The position numbers and the translations under genes were made by a program. DNA of 64,000 bases, taken from assembly GCF_026344035.1 (NCBI RefSeq), contig NZ_JAPKND010000004.1, forward strand, positions 1 to 64,000, written 5' to 3'. Source of the stretch: Alcaligenes endophyticus (lineage in GTDB: Bacteria; Pseudomonadota; Gammaproteobacteria; Burkholderiales; Burkholderiaceae_B). Positions within the stretch are counted from its first letter, which is position 1. Each line of letters begins with the position of its first letter. Shown here piece after piece: positions 1 to 8,415 of the stretch. The notes beneath the pieces are model-generated. The model made no database searches. It saw only the letters and a program-made list of their open reading frames with translations, and was not told where the DNA came from.

Positions 1-81
1 CATCAAGCAAAGAAGAAGAATTATGAAGCATTTGGTTTGTTGTGTCAAGCACTTTGTGAAAATAATTTAAAAATCTTTTAA
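1..81 (+). CDS. Possible C-terminal tail of an upstream gene (partial)
   Basis: The first forward frame is open from the window edge for 26 codons and stops with TAA at 79-81. The piece is Lys/Asn-rich and ends in Leu-Lys-Ile-Phe, which would suit a protein tail. An open run of this length at a window edge can arise by chance, and I do not recognise a family. A 6-bp hairpin (99-114) follows 17 bases after the stop but has no T-run. Confidence 0.2.
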   Translation, partial: HQAKKKNYEAFGLLCQALCENNLKIF

Positions 82-635
82 ACTGTTTTCTGCTTGCTGC
101 TGCCTATTGGCAGCTCCTACAAACTTCACTTCACTCATCACTTAGTGCAAATTACTTACTGCAGCAATCTGTACTAAGGGATGACTTCTTCGTAACCTAT
201 AAAACAAACTTGTTTTTAAGATCACCCAGTAAGGTCGATAACTATAACACGGTGATTTTGATTTGTGCAAGTTATTTTCTTACTCTGTAAAACTGAGTGG
301 GCTGCCATTAGGCTAAACCGCACACTGTGATACAGCTTGTTTGCTTATTACTAACTAGCTAAAACCTGACCCCTAACGTTGTGTTAGTGGGTTGGTAAAG
401 CGCTGATAAGCAACCAAGAACGAAACTATAGCAAGCCTAAATTAACATTGCAAGCGTTTTGTGAAAAAAGAGGCTTAGTTCGTTTTACGCATCGGTTTAA
501 GGGATCCACTCCGAGCATGATGTCAGCTCGCTGTCGTATACATATATAACGATCCCTATATATAAAGGCGTAGCCGTCTGTTTATTTACCCCCTACACTG
601 TTTACTACTCATTTGTTTACTGGCTTTCTTACATC
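82..635. other. Long non-coding stretch upstream of rng
   Basis: About 550 bases without a credible gene. I see no tRNA T-loop, rRNA, tmRNA or RNase P motif. Visible structure: a GCTGCC/GGCAGC hairpin at 99-114; a 9-bp stem with one bulged base at 369-392 (ACCCCTAAC pairing with GTTAGTGGGT); an imperfect repeat of CAAGCACTTTGTGAAAA near 45 and CAAGCGTTTTGTGAAAA near 451; and two TATATA blocks between 539 and 566 that could hold the -10 region of the rng promoter, though I find no good -35 partner. Confidence 0.4.
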
Positions 636-2099
636 ATGCACGAAGACATACTGATAAACGTTACACCGTTTGAGACTCGAGTGGCTTTGGTAGAACAAGG
701 TGCGGTTCAAGAGATTCACATAGAACGCAGCATACAACGCGGTTATGTTGGCAACGTTTATTTAGGCAAAGTATCGCGAGTCCTGCCTGGCATGCAAAGT
801 GCTTTTGTCGATATAGGATTAGATCGCGCTGCCTTTATCCATGTCGCTGATTTGCGGCAAAACCGTGTAGAACGTACTCAAGGCGCCTCTCCCACCCCCA
901 TAGAGAAGCTACTATTTGAAGGGCAGTCTCTATTAGTACAAGTCATCAAAGATCCTTTAGGTACTAAAGGGGCGCGACTCTCCACACAAATTAGCATTGC
1001 AGGACGCATGCTGGTGTACTTACCGTTTGACCCTCATATTGGGGTCTCGCAACGTATAGGTGGTGATGCTGAACGACAAGCATTACGTGACCGTGTTATC
1101 AGCTTAATGCCCAAAGAAGAAAAAGCGGGGTTTATCGTGCGCACTCAAGCTGAATGCGCCAGTGATGAAGAAATCGCCGCAGATCAGCAGTACTTACGCA
1201 ATTTGTGGGCAAGAATACTAGACCGAATCAAAACTCAAGGCGCTCCTTCGGTTGTATACACAGACTTAGACCTTACTCAACGCGTATTACGAGATATAGT
1301 GACGCCCAACACCGGATCGATTATTGTGGACTCTAGGACTGTCGTCCAAGAAATGAGGGACTGGGCAAAAATTTATACCCCATCGGTTATGGATCTTATC
1401 CAACATCACCGTGGCAGCCGTCCCCTTTTTGATACCGCCAATGTTGATGAAGAAATCAAACGGGCTCTGTCCCGCCGAGTCGACTTGAAGTCAGGTGGTT
1501 ATTTAATGATAGACCAGACAGAAGCGCTCACTACAATTGATGTCAATACGGGCGGCTACATAGGGGGCCGTAATTTTGACGATACTATTTTCAAAACCAA
1601 TTTAGAAGCCGCTGTCGCCCTAGCTCGTCAGCTACGCTTACGCAACTTGGGCGGCATTATTATTCTAGACTTTATCGATATGGATAACGCTAGACACAAA
1701 GATTCTGTATTAGAGGAGCTACATAAAGCACTCAGCAAAGATCGGACTCGTGTGACGATTAATGGCTTTAGTCAGTTGGGGTTGGTAGAGATGACACGAA
1801 AACGTACCCGTGACTCTTTAGCTCATCAGCTTTGCGAGCCTTGTCCAACCTGTCAATCTAGGGGCTCTGTACGCACCGCGCGAAGCGTGTGCTATGAAAT
1901 TTTACGGGAAGTACTGCGTGAGGCTAAGCAGTTCAACCCTAAAGAGTTTCGTATTTTGGCATCGCAAGAAGTAGTGGACTTATTCTTGGAAGAGGAAAGC
2001 CAGCACCTAGCTGTGGCGGGAGATTTCATTGGCAAGCCAATTACGCTGGAAGTTGACCCCCACCACACCCAAGAGCAGTACGACATTATTCTTTCTTAG
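636..2099 (+). CDS. rng: Ribonuclease G
   Basis: Endoribonuclease of the RNase E/G family; in the cytoplasm it matures the 5' end of 16S rRNA and turns over some mRNAs. The 487-residue length fits RNase G, since RNase E carries a long extra C-terminal scaffold. An S1-type RNA-binding segment (about 35-125) contains GYVGNVYLGKVSRVLPGM; the catalytic core has the DVNTGGYIG and LDFIDMD metal-binding regions (about 300-350); the Zn-link CPTC lies near 405. The start matches the family N-terminus, but there is no Shine-Dalgarno sequence before the ATG. In many proteobacteria rng follows maf; here a long non-coding stretch precedes it. The 3' end overlaps the convergent lipoprotein gene by 14 bases. 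Confidence 0.96.
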   Translation: MHEDILINVTPFETRVALVEQGAVQEIHIERSIQRGYVGNVYLGKVSRVLPGMQSAFVDIGLDRAAFIHVADLRQNRVERTQGASPTPIEKLLFEGQSLLVQVIKDPLGTKGARLSTQISIAGRMLVYLPFDPHIGVSQRIGGDAERQALRDRVISLMPKEEKAGFIVRTQAECASDEEIAADQQYLRNLWARILDRIKTQGAPSVVYTDLDLTQRVLRDIVTPNTGSIIVDSRTVVQEMRDWAKIYTPSVMDLIQHHRGSRPLFDTANVDEEIKRALSRRVDLKSGGYLMIDQTEALTTIDVNTGGYIGGRNFDDTIFKTNLEAAVALARQLRLRNLGGIIILDFIDMDNARHKDSVLEELHKALSKDRTRVTINGFSQLGLVEMTRKRTRDSLAHQLCEPCPTCQSRGSVRTARSVCYEILREVLREAKQFNPKEFRILASQEVVDLFLEEESQHLAVAGDFIGKPITLEVDPHHTQEQYDIILS

Positions 2100-2517
2100 A
2101 CTCCGGTTCGGCGTCATGCTCGCAAACACCTGGCGCCCGAATAGAGGCCAGCACTTCTTGCACCTGCGTTAAACCACCCGGCCTGTAGCTGTATGCTTGT
2201 ACAACCGTGCTGCCACTAGCCAATTGGGTAAGCTCGAAAAGTATCGTGTTTTCCCAGCCGCCGTCTTCATTGCGTGCGTAACGTAGTGTGCCGTAGCTTG
2301 CTTGCCGTTCATCCATGCGAAACACAGCAGCTTTACCACACGCAGCTTGGTGTTGAAACAAGGCTTTTTGTATTTCGGGAAAATTGGCCGCTATTTTATA
2401 TTCGCCCACTAGATAAGTAGCTTGGCGTAAGTCAGATTGACGTAGCCCCTCGGTTGTTGTGCTACAGGCCCCTAACAATAAGCCAATGCAAAGTGAAAGT
2501 CCTAGTTTGTACTTCAA
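2086..2517 (-). CDS. Small putative lipoprotein, unknown function
   Basis: Predicted 143-residue lipoprotein. With a TTG start at 2517 the protein begins MKYKLGLSLC and has a textbook lipobox, LLGAC, with the lipidated Cys at residue 18. AAGGA lies 8 bases before this TTG, and the choice also removes the overlap with msbA that the upstream ATG (2601) would create. The mature part has two further Cys residues and ends in a charged ESKKE tail. I do not recognise the domain. It lies 28 bases after msbA on the same strand, so it may share that transcript, and its position suggests an envelope role, which is inference only. Its stop codon lies inside the rng 3' end. Confidence 0.75.
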   Translation of the reverse strand: MKYKLGLSLCIGLLLGACSTTTEGLRQSDLRQATYLVGEYKIAANFPEIQKALFQHQAACGKAAVFRMDERQASYGTLRYARNEDGGWENTILFELTQLASGSTVVQAYSYRPGGLTQVQEVLASIRAPGVCEHDAEPESKKE

Positions 2518-2545
2518 TTTTTGATTCCTTAATATACGCACTACG

Positions 2546-4345
2546 TTATGCCACTTCACTATTGGCGAACTGCAAACGGTACAAATTAGCATACACCCCA
2601 TCTAGCTTGAGCAGCTCGTCATGGCGTCCGCGTTCGATGATTTCACCTTGATCTAACACCAATATCATGTCCGCTTTTTGGACAGTGCTTAAACGGTGCG
2701 CAATCACAATTGTGCTGCGCCCCTGCATCAGCGCTTCTAATGACACCTGCACCTGCCGCTCAGACTCGTTGTCCAGCGCAGAGGTCGCTTCATCTAGAAT
2801 CAGAACGGGAGAGTTTTTAATTAAGGCCCGGGCAATAGCCAACCTTTGACGCTGCCCCCCGGATAATGCACTGGCATTCTCACCTACTTGCGTCTCTAGC
2901 CCTTGAGGCAAGCTTTTAACAAACTGATCGAGACTAGCTGCCTCTAAGGCGAACCAGATCTCCTCCTCGGATACGGCACCCTCAGCACCATAGGCTACAT
3001 TTTGACCAATAGATCCTTCGAATAGTACGACATCTTGACTGACTAACGATATTTGACTGCGTAAATTACGTAAACTCAGCGTCTGTATATCAGTATCATC
3101 AAGCAATACCTGCCCAGACTCTCCCTGGACAAAACGCGGCAACATGTTCGCTAGCGTCGTTTTACCACTTCCTGACCGCCCCACCAGTGCGACGGTTTGG
3201 CCTGGCTCAACCACAAATGAAACATTGTTTAATGTGCGGTGTGCTGTATTCGGATACTGATGACTAACATTCACAAACTCCACACGACCACGGACAGGCT
3301 TATCCAGATCACCGCCTGCCAAATCTTGTTCGGCCTCTTGATCGACTAAACGGAAAACACTTTCAGCTGAAACCAGCATACGCTGCACAGTGCCTGTCAT
3401 ATTGGTTAAGCGTTTAATAGGATCGAAGATTTGACCTAATGCGGCCATAAAAGCAGCAAAACTGCCTATGGTCAACGCCCCAGTATTAGCTTGATATAAG
3501 GCGACAAAAATCACCCCTGCCACAGCCACCGCCACAAATAGCTGAGTAATAGGCGAAAGAGCGGCATCTGCCGCAGCAGCCCGCATCGCAAAACGGCGCA
3601 AGCGGGCGTTAACATAGGAAAATCTCTCTTGCTCGCGCTCATAACCATTAAACAACTTAATCACGCGTTGACCATCTATCGCTTCGTTCACCACTCGAGT
3701 CAACTCAGCATTCATATTAATGGTGTCACGGTTAATACGACGCAGGCGACGCGACACCATACGCGCCACAAACACCGAGATGGGCATCACTAAAAAAACA
3801 ATAATAGTTAGCTGCCAAGACATGTATAGCAACACGCCTAGCAAGGCAATAACCGTCAGTACTTCGCGGGTCACCACAGTAACCACTTCAGTGGCCACGC
3901 CCGTCATGACCCCCGCATCGATGGTGAAGCGATTTAATAAACGCCCTGTATCGCCACGCCTGAACTCTTCGTCCGGAAGATTCAACAAGCGCTGAAACAT
4001 TTCGGCTCGCAGCGAGAACAACATTTTGTTCGTCACCCAAGCAAACACATAGGTACTCAGATAGGTCGTCACACCTCGCAGCAACATTAAGCCGATGACA
4101 GACAAGGGCAAGAACCAAATATAATAAGGCTTACCACCTGTGAAGCCGTCATCAAGCAAAGGCTTCATAATAATAGCGAGCAAAGGCTGCGTGGCCGATG
4201 CAATACTAACAAGTATCAATGCCAGCGCCACTTCTTTCCAATAAGGGCGCAAACGGCTATAGATTCGGTTCCATAACTCAGCGCGTACTGGCTCGTGACT
4301 AGCTGCTTGAAATTTTAATTCCTTATTTTGCGGCAAAACAGACAC
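2546..4345 (-). CDS. msbA: Lipid A export ABC transporter MsbA
   Basis: Inner-membrane ABC half-transporter that flips lipid A-core from the cytoplasmic to the periplasmic leaflet using ATP; it works as a homodimer. The 599 residues show six transmembrane segments (about 40-320), then an ATPase domain with Walker A GRSGSGKTT (about 395), the signature LSGGQRQRLAIARAL (about 503) and Walker B VLILDEATSALD. Length and order match MsbA rather than drug exporters. The first GTG (4345) has no ribosome site; a TTG at 4336 has AGG 8 bases upstream and may be the true start. It diverges from the family 9 glycosyltransferase gene, and the envelope genes nearby suit its role. Confidence 0.93.
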   Translation of the reverse strand: MSVLPQNKELKFQAASHEPVRAELWNRIYSRLRPYWKEVALALILVSIASATQPLLAIIMKPLLDDGFTGGKPYYIWFLPLSVIGLMLLRGVTTYLSTYVFAWVTNKMLFSLRAEMFQRLLNLPDEEFRRGDTGRLLNRFTIDAGVMTGVATEVVTVVTREVLTVIALLGVLLYMSWQLTIIVFLVMPISVFVARMVSRRLRRINRDTINMNAELTRVVNEAIDGQRVIKLFNGYEREQERFSYVNARLRRFAMRAAAADAALSPITQLFVAVAVAGVIFVALYQANTGALTIGSFAAFMAALGQIFDPIKRLTNMTGTVQRMLVSAESVFRLVDQEAEQDLAGGDLDKPVRGRVEFVNVSHQYPNTAHRTLNNVSFVVEPGQTVALVGRSGSGKTTLANMLPRFVQGESGQVLLDDTDIQTLSLRNLRSQISLVSQDVVLFEGSIGQNVAYGAEGAVSEEEIWFALEAASLDQFVKSLPQGLETQVGENASALSGGQRQRLAIARALIKNSPVLILDEATSALDNESERQVQVSLEALMQGRSTIVIAHRLSTVQKADMILVLDQGEIIERGRHDELLKLDGVYANLYRLQFANSEVA

Positions 4346-4430
4346 CTATATACTATGTTGTTGATACTATTTTAACGTTGTACGCTCTTACTGAGTGTCT
4401 AATTTGCTGCTTCACCTGGTCTGTATTTGC

Positions 4431-5393
4431 ATGTCTACACCTTCTGCCATTTATGTACGCTTACCCAACTGGTTGGGTGATGTATGCATGAGCCTTCCCA
4501 GCTTACAAGCCCTGATCGACAGCGGTATCCCCACAGTGGTGTGCGCTAAGCCTTGGGCTAAAGAATTACTCTTGGGGTTAAACATCGCTGGGTTTATACC
4601 CTTAACGGGTAAATGGTGGCCAGATAGCCAAACAATCAAAAGCTATCGCCGCACACACCGCCATCAGCAAGCAGCAGGGGTACTTTTGCCCGACTCACTG
4701 AGCAGTGCCTTATGCTTTCGCCTAGCGGGCCTACCCAGTGTAGGCTATAAAGATGATGGTCGCAGTGTATTACTGCGCTGGCCACTTAGCAAACCACTGC
4801 ATAAATTGCATGCCGTGCAGTCGTGGTATTACATTGTGCAGCAAGCATTGCAACGTTGGTCATTCCCAACTCCGCGGGAACAGCCCTTAAAACAACTAGG
4901 TCTACAACTTAGTGAGGCTCAACGACAAGCCGGCGACCTTGCCCTAGCACAAGCCAACCTAGAGGCCGGACGATATATACTCATCGCTCCTACTGCCATA
5001 GGACTGCATAAGGGCAGAGTAAAAGTTTGGCCCTATTTCAATGAGTTATGCATCGCGCTTCAAGCTCGAGGATATACCGTATGCATGTGTCCGCCCCCCG
5101 CGGAGCGGCAGGCAGCGCTAAACACTGTGCCCCATGCCCTATGCCTTCCTTCGTTGCCACTAGGAGCCTTTGCCCGACTTTGCCAACAAGCCGCTTGGGT
5201 GGTGTGCAATGACTCCGGCGTCTCTCATGTAGCAGCGGCGATTCAAGCCCAACAACTCACACTTTGTGGTGTCACCAATCCAGAAGATACCGGCCCTTGG
5301 TCCGAACGAGCTCTGTGTCTAGGCCGCGATGGCCAATGGCCCAGCTTAGAGCAAGTACTTTCAACTCTAGAGCCTAGTTTATCCAGCCTATGA
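4431..5393 (+). CDS. Family 9 glycosyltransferase, heptosyltransferase-like
   Basis: GT9 enzymes add heptose (WaaC, WaaF) or related sugars to the inner LPS core at the cytoplasmic face. The protein begins with the family signature IYVRLPNWLGDVCMSLPSL and carries DSGVSH near the C-terminus, the GT9 donor-site motif, inside a Rossmann fold. I start at the ATG at 4431 (320 residues) because the preceding 12 codons from a GTG at 4395 are not conserved-looking; neither has a clear ribosome site. Which heptosyltransferase it is cannot be settled by eye; N-terminal wording resembles WaaF. Its stop overlaps the next start by 4 bases, so the trio is one operon. Confidence 0.85.
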   Translation: MSTPSAIYVRLPNWLGDVCMSLPSLQALIDSGIPTVVCAKPWAKELLLGLNIAGFIPLTGKWWPDSQTIKSYRRTHRHQQAAGVLLPDSLSSALCFRLAGLPSVGYKDDGRSVLLRWPLSKPLHKLHAVQSWYYIVQQALQRWSFPTPREQPLKQLGLQLSEAQRQAGDLALAQANLEAGRYILIAPTAIGLHKGRVKVWPYFNELCIALQARGYTVCMCPPPAERQAALNTVPHALCLPSLPLGAFARLCQQAAWVVCNDSGVSHVAAAIQAQQLTLCGVTNPEDTGPWSERALCLGRDGQWPSLEQVLSTLEPSLSSL

Positions 5394-6154
5394 ATCTCTC
5401 TTCCGTCCTAGCACAGCTCGTTGTTCCGCTAAACCTATGTGCCGCGTTACTGCTTCTTGCTTTATTGTTTTTTATTATTCGCTGGCGCAAGCTGGCTTTT
5501 AGCACGGCGTTATCTGGTTTGCTCTGGGTGGGACTGTGGTCAACGCCAGCTTTTAATATCTTAGCTGGCTCTTATCTAGAGCAGCGCTATCCTTACGTTG
5601 CTCCTGCTAATTTAGCTCAGGCTGATGCTATCGTCGTGCTAGGAGGACATACAGCACAAAACCGCAGCAACTGGTTTTTACCTGATAGCGCTAGTCGCAC
5701 TTCTAGTCGTGTACGCATGGCTGCTGACATCTATCACGCTGGTCGCGCTCCAATAATTATACTATCGGGCGCAGCCCTAGATGGCGGGGTCAGTGAAGCG
5801 CAGATGATGACCCAAACCCTTATGCAATTTAATGTTCCACCATCCGCCACATTGCAAGAAGAGCAAAGTTTAACCACTGAAGGTAACGGCTTTTACAGCG
5901 CTCAACTGCTGCGTGAGCATCAACTACAACACGTGCTATTAGTCACATCGGCCTTACACATGCCTCGCGCTATGGCCGTTTTTAAAAAGCAAGGTGTCGA
6001 TGTGCTCGCCGCCCCCGCACCCCCGCAGATCGTAGCGCCTAACCAACTATCGTTCTCGCTATGGCTGCCCAGTATGCACACCTTGCAATCTAGTCGCTCT
6101 ATTATTAAGGAGTATTTAGGGATGACAATATATTGGGTGCGAGGCTGGATTTAA
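5390..6154 (+). CDS. DUF218 (YdcF/ElyC-like) membrane protein
   Basis: Member of the DUF218 family, whose E. coli relatives include YdcF and the envelope-integrity protein ElyC; the reaction is not firmly established. Two hydrophobic segments (about 10-30 and 37-58) anchor the protein, followed by the soluble domain starting ADAIVVLGG. Other family patches are RVRMAADIYHAGRAPIIILSG and VLLVTSALHMPRAMAVF. Length (254) is normal. It overlaps the glycosyltransferase stop by ATGA and is followed after one base by the cysteine-cluster gene, so co-translation is likely. An envelope polysaccharide or lipid-carrier role fits the neighbours but is inferred. Confidence 0.85.
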   Translation: MNLSSVLAQLVVPLNLCAALLLLALLFFIIRWRKLAFSTALSGLLWVGLWSTPAFNILAGSYLEQRYPYVAPANLAQADAIVVLGGHTAQNRSNWFLPDSASRTSSRVRMAADIYHAGRAPIIILSGAALDGGVSEAQMMTQTLMQFNVPPSATLQEEQSLTTEGNGFYSAQLLREHQLQHVLLVTSALHMPRAMAVFKKQGVDVLAAPAPPQIVAPNQLSFSLWLPSMHTLQSSRSIIKEYLGMTIYWVRGWI

Positions 6155-6155
6155 C

Positions 6156-6449
6156 GTGCCGAGCTCAATCACCAGCAGTTTTAGCTGCCGTGCCCAGTGC
6201 GCTGCTTGTTGCATTGCGCCATCGATTAGCACCCCTATGCCCAAAATGCCACACGGTAAACCCGCTGGGGTGCGCTGTGCGCATTTGCTCAATGACTTAC
6301 GCTGTGAGCTATTTGGACTAGCTACCCGTCCAAGAGTATGCAGCAGCTTACAAGCCAGCATGGAAATGTGCGGCAGTAACCGTGACTATGCTTTGCAATA
6401 CTTGCACGACTTAGAGCGGTTAAGTAACCCAAGTACTCAATCACCTTAA
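6156..6449 (+). CDS. YkgJ-family cysteine cluster protein
   Basis: Small 97-residue protein of the YkgJ/CxxCxxCC family, thought to bind iron or zinc; no reaction is known. The visible pattern is CRAQCAACC near the N-terminus, the IAPSIS...PMPKMPHGKPAGVRC block, then DLRCELFG, RPRVC and MCG, giving about nine conserved-type Cys. The start is GTG at 6156, one base after the preceding stop, so initiation is probably coupled. It ends two bases from the convergent glycosyltransferase gene, leaving no room for a separate terminator. Confidence 0.85.
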   Translation: MPSSITSSFSCRAQCAACCIAPSISTPMPKMPHGKPAGVRCAHLLNDLRCELFGLATRPRVCSSLQASMEMCGSNRDYALQYLHDLERLSNPSTQSP

Positions 6450-6451
6450 GG

Positions 6452-7657
6452 TTAGGCGCTCAACTTTTCTGCCAAAATTTCGCGATAAAGCGCGTCATAG
6501 GCTTCAGCCACTACTCCCCAAGTATGCTGACTAGCCACTTGCGACATAGCATTCTCACGCAAGCGCTGTGCTAGCAAAGGCTGCTCGCCAAAACGACGTA
6601 TATAGTCAGCAAGCTCGTGGGCATTTTCAGGATGACTCAACAGCAATGCTGTTTTTTCATGTTCAACATACTCTGCAAAGCCACACCAAGGGGTAGGGCT
6701 GAGGATAACAGGCAAACCAAACGACATGGCTTCTAACGGAGCCATACCAAAACTATCATTTAGTGTGGGGTGCACATATATATCGGCGGCCCGATAATAA
6801 GGCTCAACATTGGCTGTCGCTTCTTGAAAGCTCACCCTATCCACCAACTGACATTTCAGCAGCTCGGGCTCCAACTGAGCATATAAACTTGTCTCACCCC
6901 CCACCACTAATAATTTATAGTGAGGCGCCAGCATAGCCATTGCCTGTAAGACTGTATGCAACCCCTTACGTAAAGGATTACGCGCGACTAACAAGCAAAC
7001 AATATCCTGCTTCTCCCAACCATAATTTTGACGTATTTTTTGGCGGACGGGGTGCTGAGGATAATAAGCTTGTACGTGCACACCGGGCGGAATAACCGGG
7101 TAGGTTTGCCCGGCATAAAGCTTGTGATAAGCCTGCTGCAGCTGTTCAACGATGAGCCCAGAAACTGCCACTACCCTGTGGCCTGCTCTAGGCTCTAGCC
7201 GTCTTTTCTCTAACCCCAAGTACATAGCAACCCTAGGACTAAGATAAGAATCTAGTGTTTTCCACCAAGAACGAACACGAACTCGCCACTGATAACGCAC
7301 AGGGGTGACATGCACCACCTCTACGTCACCACACCAGCCGTTCATATGAGAGTGCACTAAATCAAAACCATCTCGGGTCAGTTTTGCTGCGGCGCGTGCG
7401 AAAAAAAAAGACCTAATCCAACTTGGCCAGTGACGTGAGAGTGTGATGGGCAAAAACGGTAAGCGCAAATCGCAGTGCGCATCGTATTCACGGGCGATGA
7501 CAGTAATTTCGTAGTATTGCGCCAGCTGACGCATTAACTCAACACCATAAGACTCGGCACCACCAAAACGATTACCAAACTTATCGACAACAAAGGCAAG
7601 ACGTAAGCCTCGCTTGCCCGCAGCAAACTCTGAGCCGGAAGCGCTGTGTAAACTCAT
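6452..7657 (-). CDS. Family 4 glycosyltransferase (cluster gene 6)
   Basis: GT4-type retaining glycosyltransferase, 401 residues, probably adding a sugar to the LPS core or a surface glycan from a nucleotide donor at the cytoplasmic face. The N-terminal loop NRFGGAESYGVEL and the C-terminal donor motif NDSFGMAPLEAMSFGLPVI (about 305-325) are diagnostic. No signal peptide or membrane span is visible. Its ATG shares one base with the stop of the preceding deacetylase gene (TAATG), a sign of coupled translation. It is the last gene of the run that begins with dnaE. The sugar specificity cannot be read from sequence. Confidence 0.88.
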   Translation of the reverse strand: MSLHSASGSEFAAGKRGLRLAFVVDKFGNRFGGAESYGVELMRQLAQYYEITVIAREYDAHCDLRLPFLPITLSRHWPSWIRSFFFARAAAKLTRDGFDLVHSHMNGWCGDVEVVHVTPVRYQWRVRVRSWWKTLDSYLSPRVAMYLGLEKRRLEPRAGHRVVAVSGLIVEQLQQAYHKLYAGQTYPVIPPGVHVQAYYPQHPVRQKIRQNYGWEKQDIVCLLVARNPLRKGLHTVLQAMAMLAPHYKLLVVGGETSLYAQLEPELLKCQLVDRVSFQEATANVEPYYRAADIYVHPTLNDSFGMAPLEAMSFGLPVILSPTPWCGFAEYVEHEKTALLLSHPENAHELADYIRRFGEQPLLAQRLRENAMSQVASQHTWGVVAEAYDALYREILAEKLSA

Positions 7658-8415
7658 TAGCGGGACCTGCGTTTATTATCTTCGAGTCGAGTTAAGCACT
7701 TTTGCAAAAAACGCACTATATTTGTTGAGCGCGAAACGGTTACCCGAGGAAGTTGTAGAAGATCGTCATCCATTCGAGCTAAACCACGATGAGTAGTCGT
7801 GGCATTAGTATAGCCAGCGTTCGAAACCTGATCACGAATATTGTTATCGTAGTGCCCATAAGGATAACAAAAAGCGCTAACCTCATGCTGAATCATATTC
7901 TCTAACTCACGCTTAGACTGCGTAATTTGATAGGCTGCTAACTCTGAAGATAGCTCGTTAAGATGAACATGGTCTAACGTATGAGAACCCACTTCATGAC
8001 CTGAAGCGACCCAAGCGCGCAGCTCTGGCAAGGACATCAGACTGGAATGGGGTACACCTTTAGGCTGGTCCCAAAAATTAGACCCATCTAGGTGTCGAGC
8101 AACAAAATAATTTGTGGCAGTAAAGCCTAGCTCATCTAACACTGGCATAGCATTTTGAAAAACATTGCGATAGCCGTCATCGAAGCTCAAGCCAACAACC
8201 TTACCATGACGCTCGCCTCGTACATAAGGCAAGACTTGAGCCATAGATAGGCCTCGATATCCCAACCGTTTCAACCACACCATTTGGCGGCGAAAGTCGC
8301 TGGGATGCACCGTTAAACCCCTATAGGGAGAGCCCTTAGGAGCGGGTAAGCCGACTTGGTGGTACATCAATATAGGGATCATGAGCAAATTATAAGGTAT
8401 TGCTTTACTGCGCAC
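7657..8415 (-). CDS. Polysaccharide deacetylase, NodB-type (first copy)
   Basis: Carbohydrate esterase family 4 deacetylase, 252 residues, expected to remove N-acetyl groups from a GlcNAc-like sugar. Motif 1 is SFDDGY (about residue 78), motif 2 is SHTLDH (about 143) and motif 3 is FCYPYG, supplying the Asp and two His metal ligands. No signal peptide is seen, so it should act in the cytoplasm on a precursor. Two starts are possible: GTG at 8415, which has GAGG three bases upstream and overlaps the previous gene by 11 bases, or ATG at 8382, which gives the family-like N-terminus MIPILMYHQVG. Confidence 0.88.
   Translation of the reverse strand: MRSKAIPYNLLMIPILMYHQVGLPAPKGSPYRGLTVHPSDFRRQMVWLKRLGYRGLSMAQVLPYVRGERHGKVVGLSFDDGYRNVFQNAMPVLDELGFTATNYFVARHLDGSNFWDQPKGVPHSSLMSLPELRAWVASGHEVGSHTLDHVHLNELSSELAAYQITQSKRELENMIQHEVSAFCYPYGHYDNNIRDQVSNAGYTNATTTHRGLARMDDDLLQLPRVTVSRSTNIVRFLQKCLTRLEDNKRRSR

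Noticed and set aside
82-635. tRNA, rRNA, tmRNA or RNase P RNA gene
   Set aside because: No T-loop, 5S, tmRNA or RNase P core motif could be found; only short hairpins are visible.
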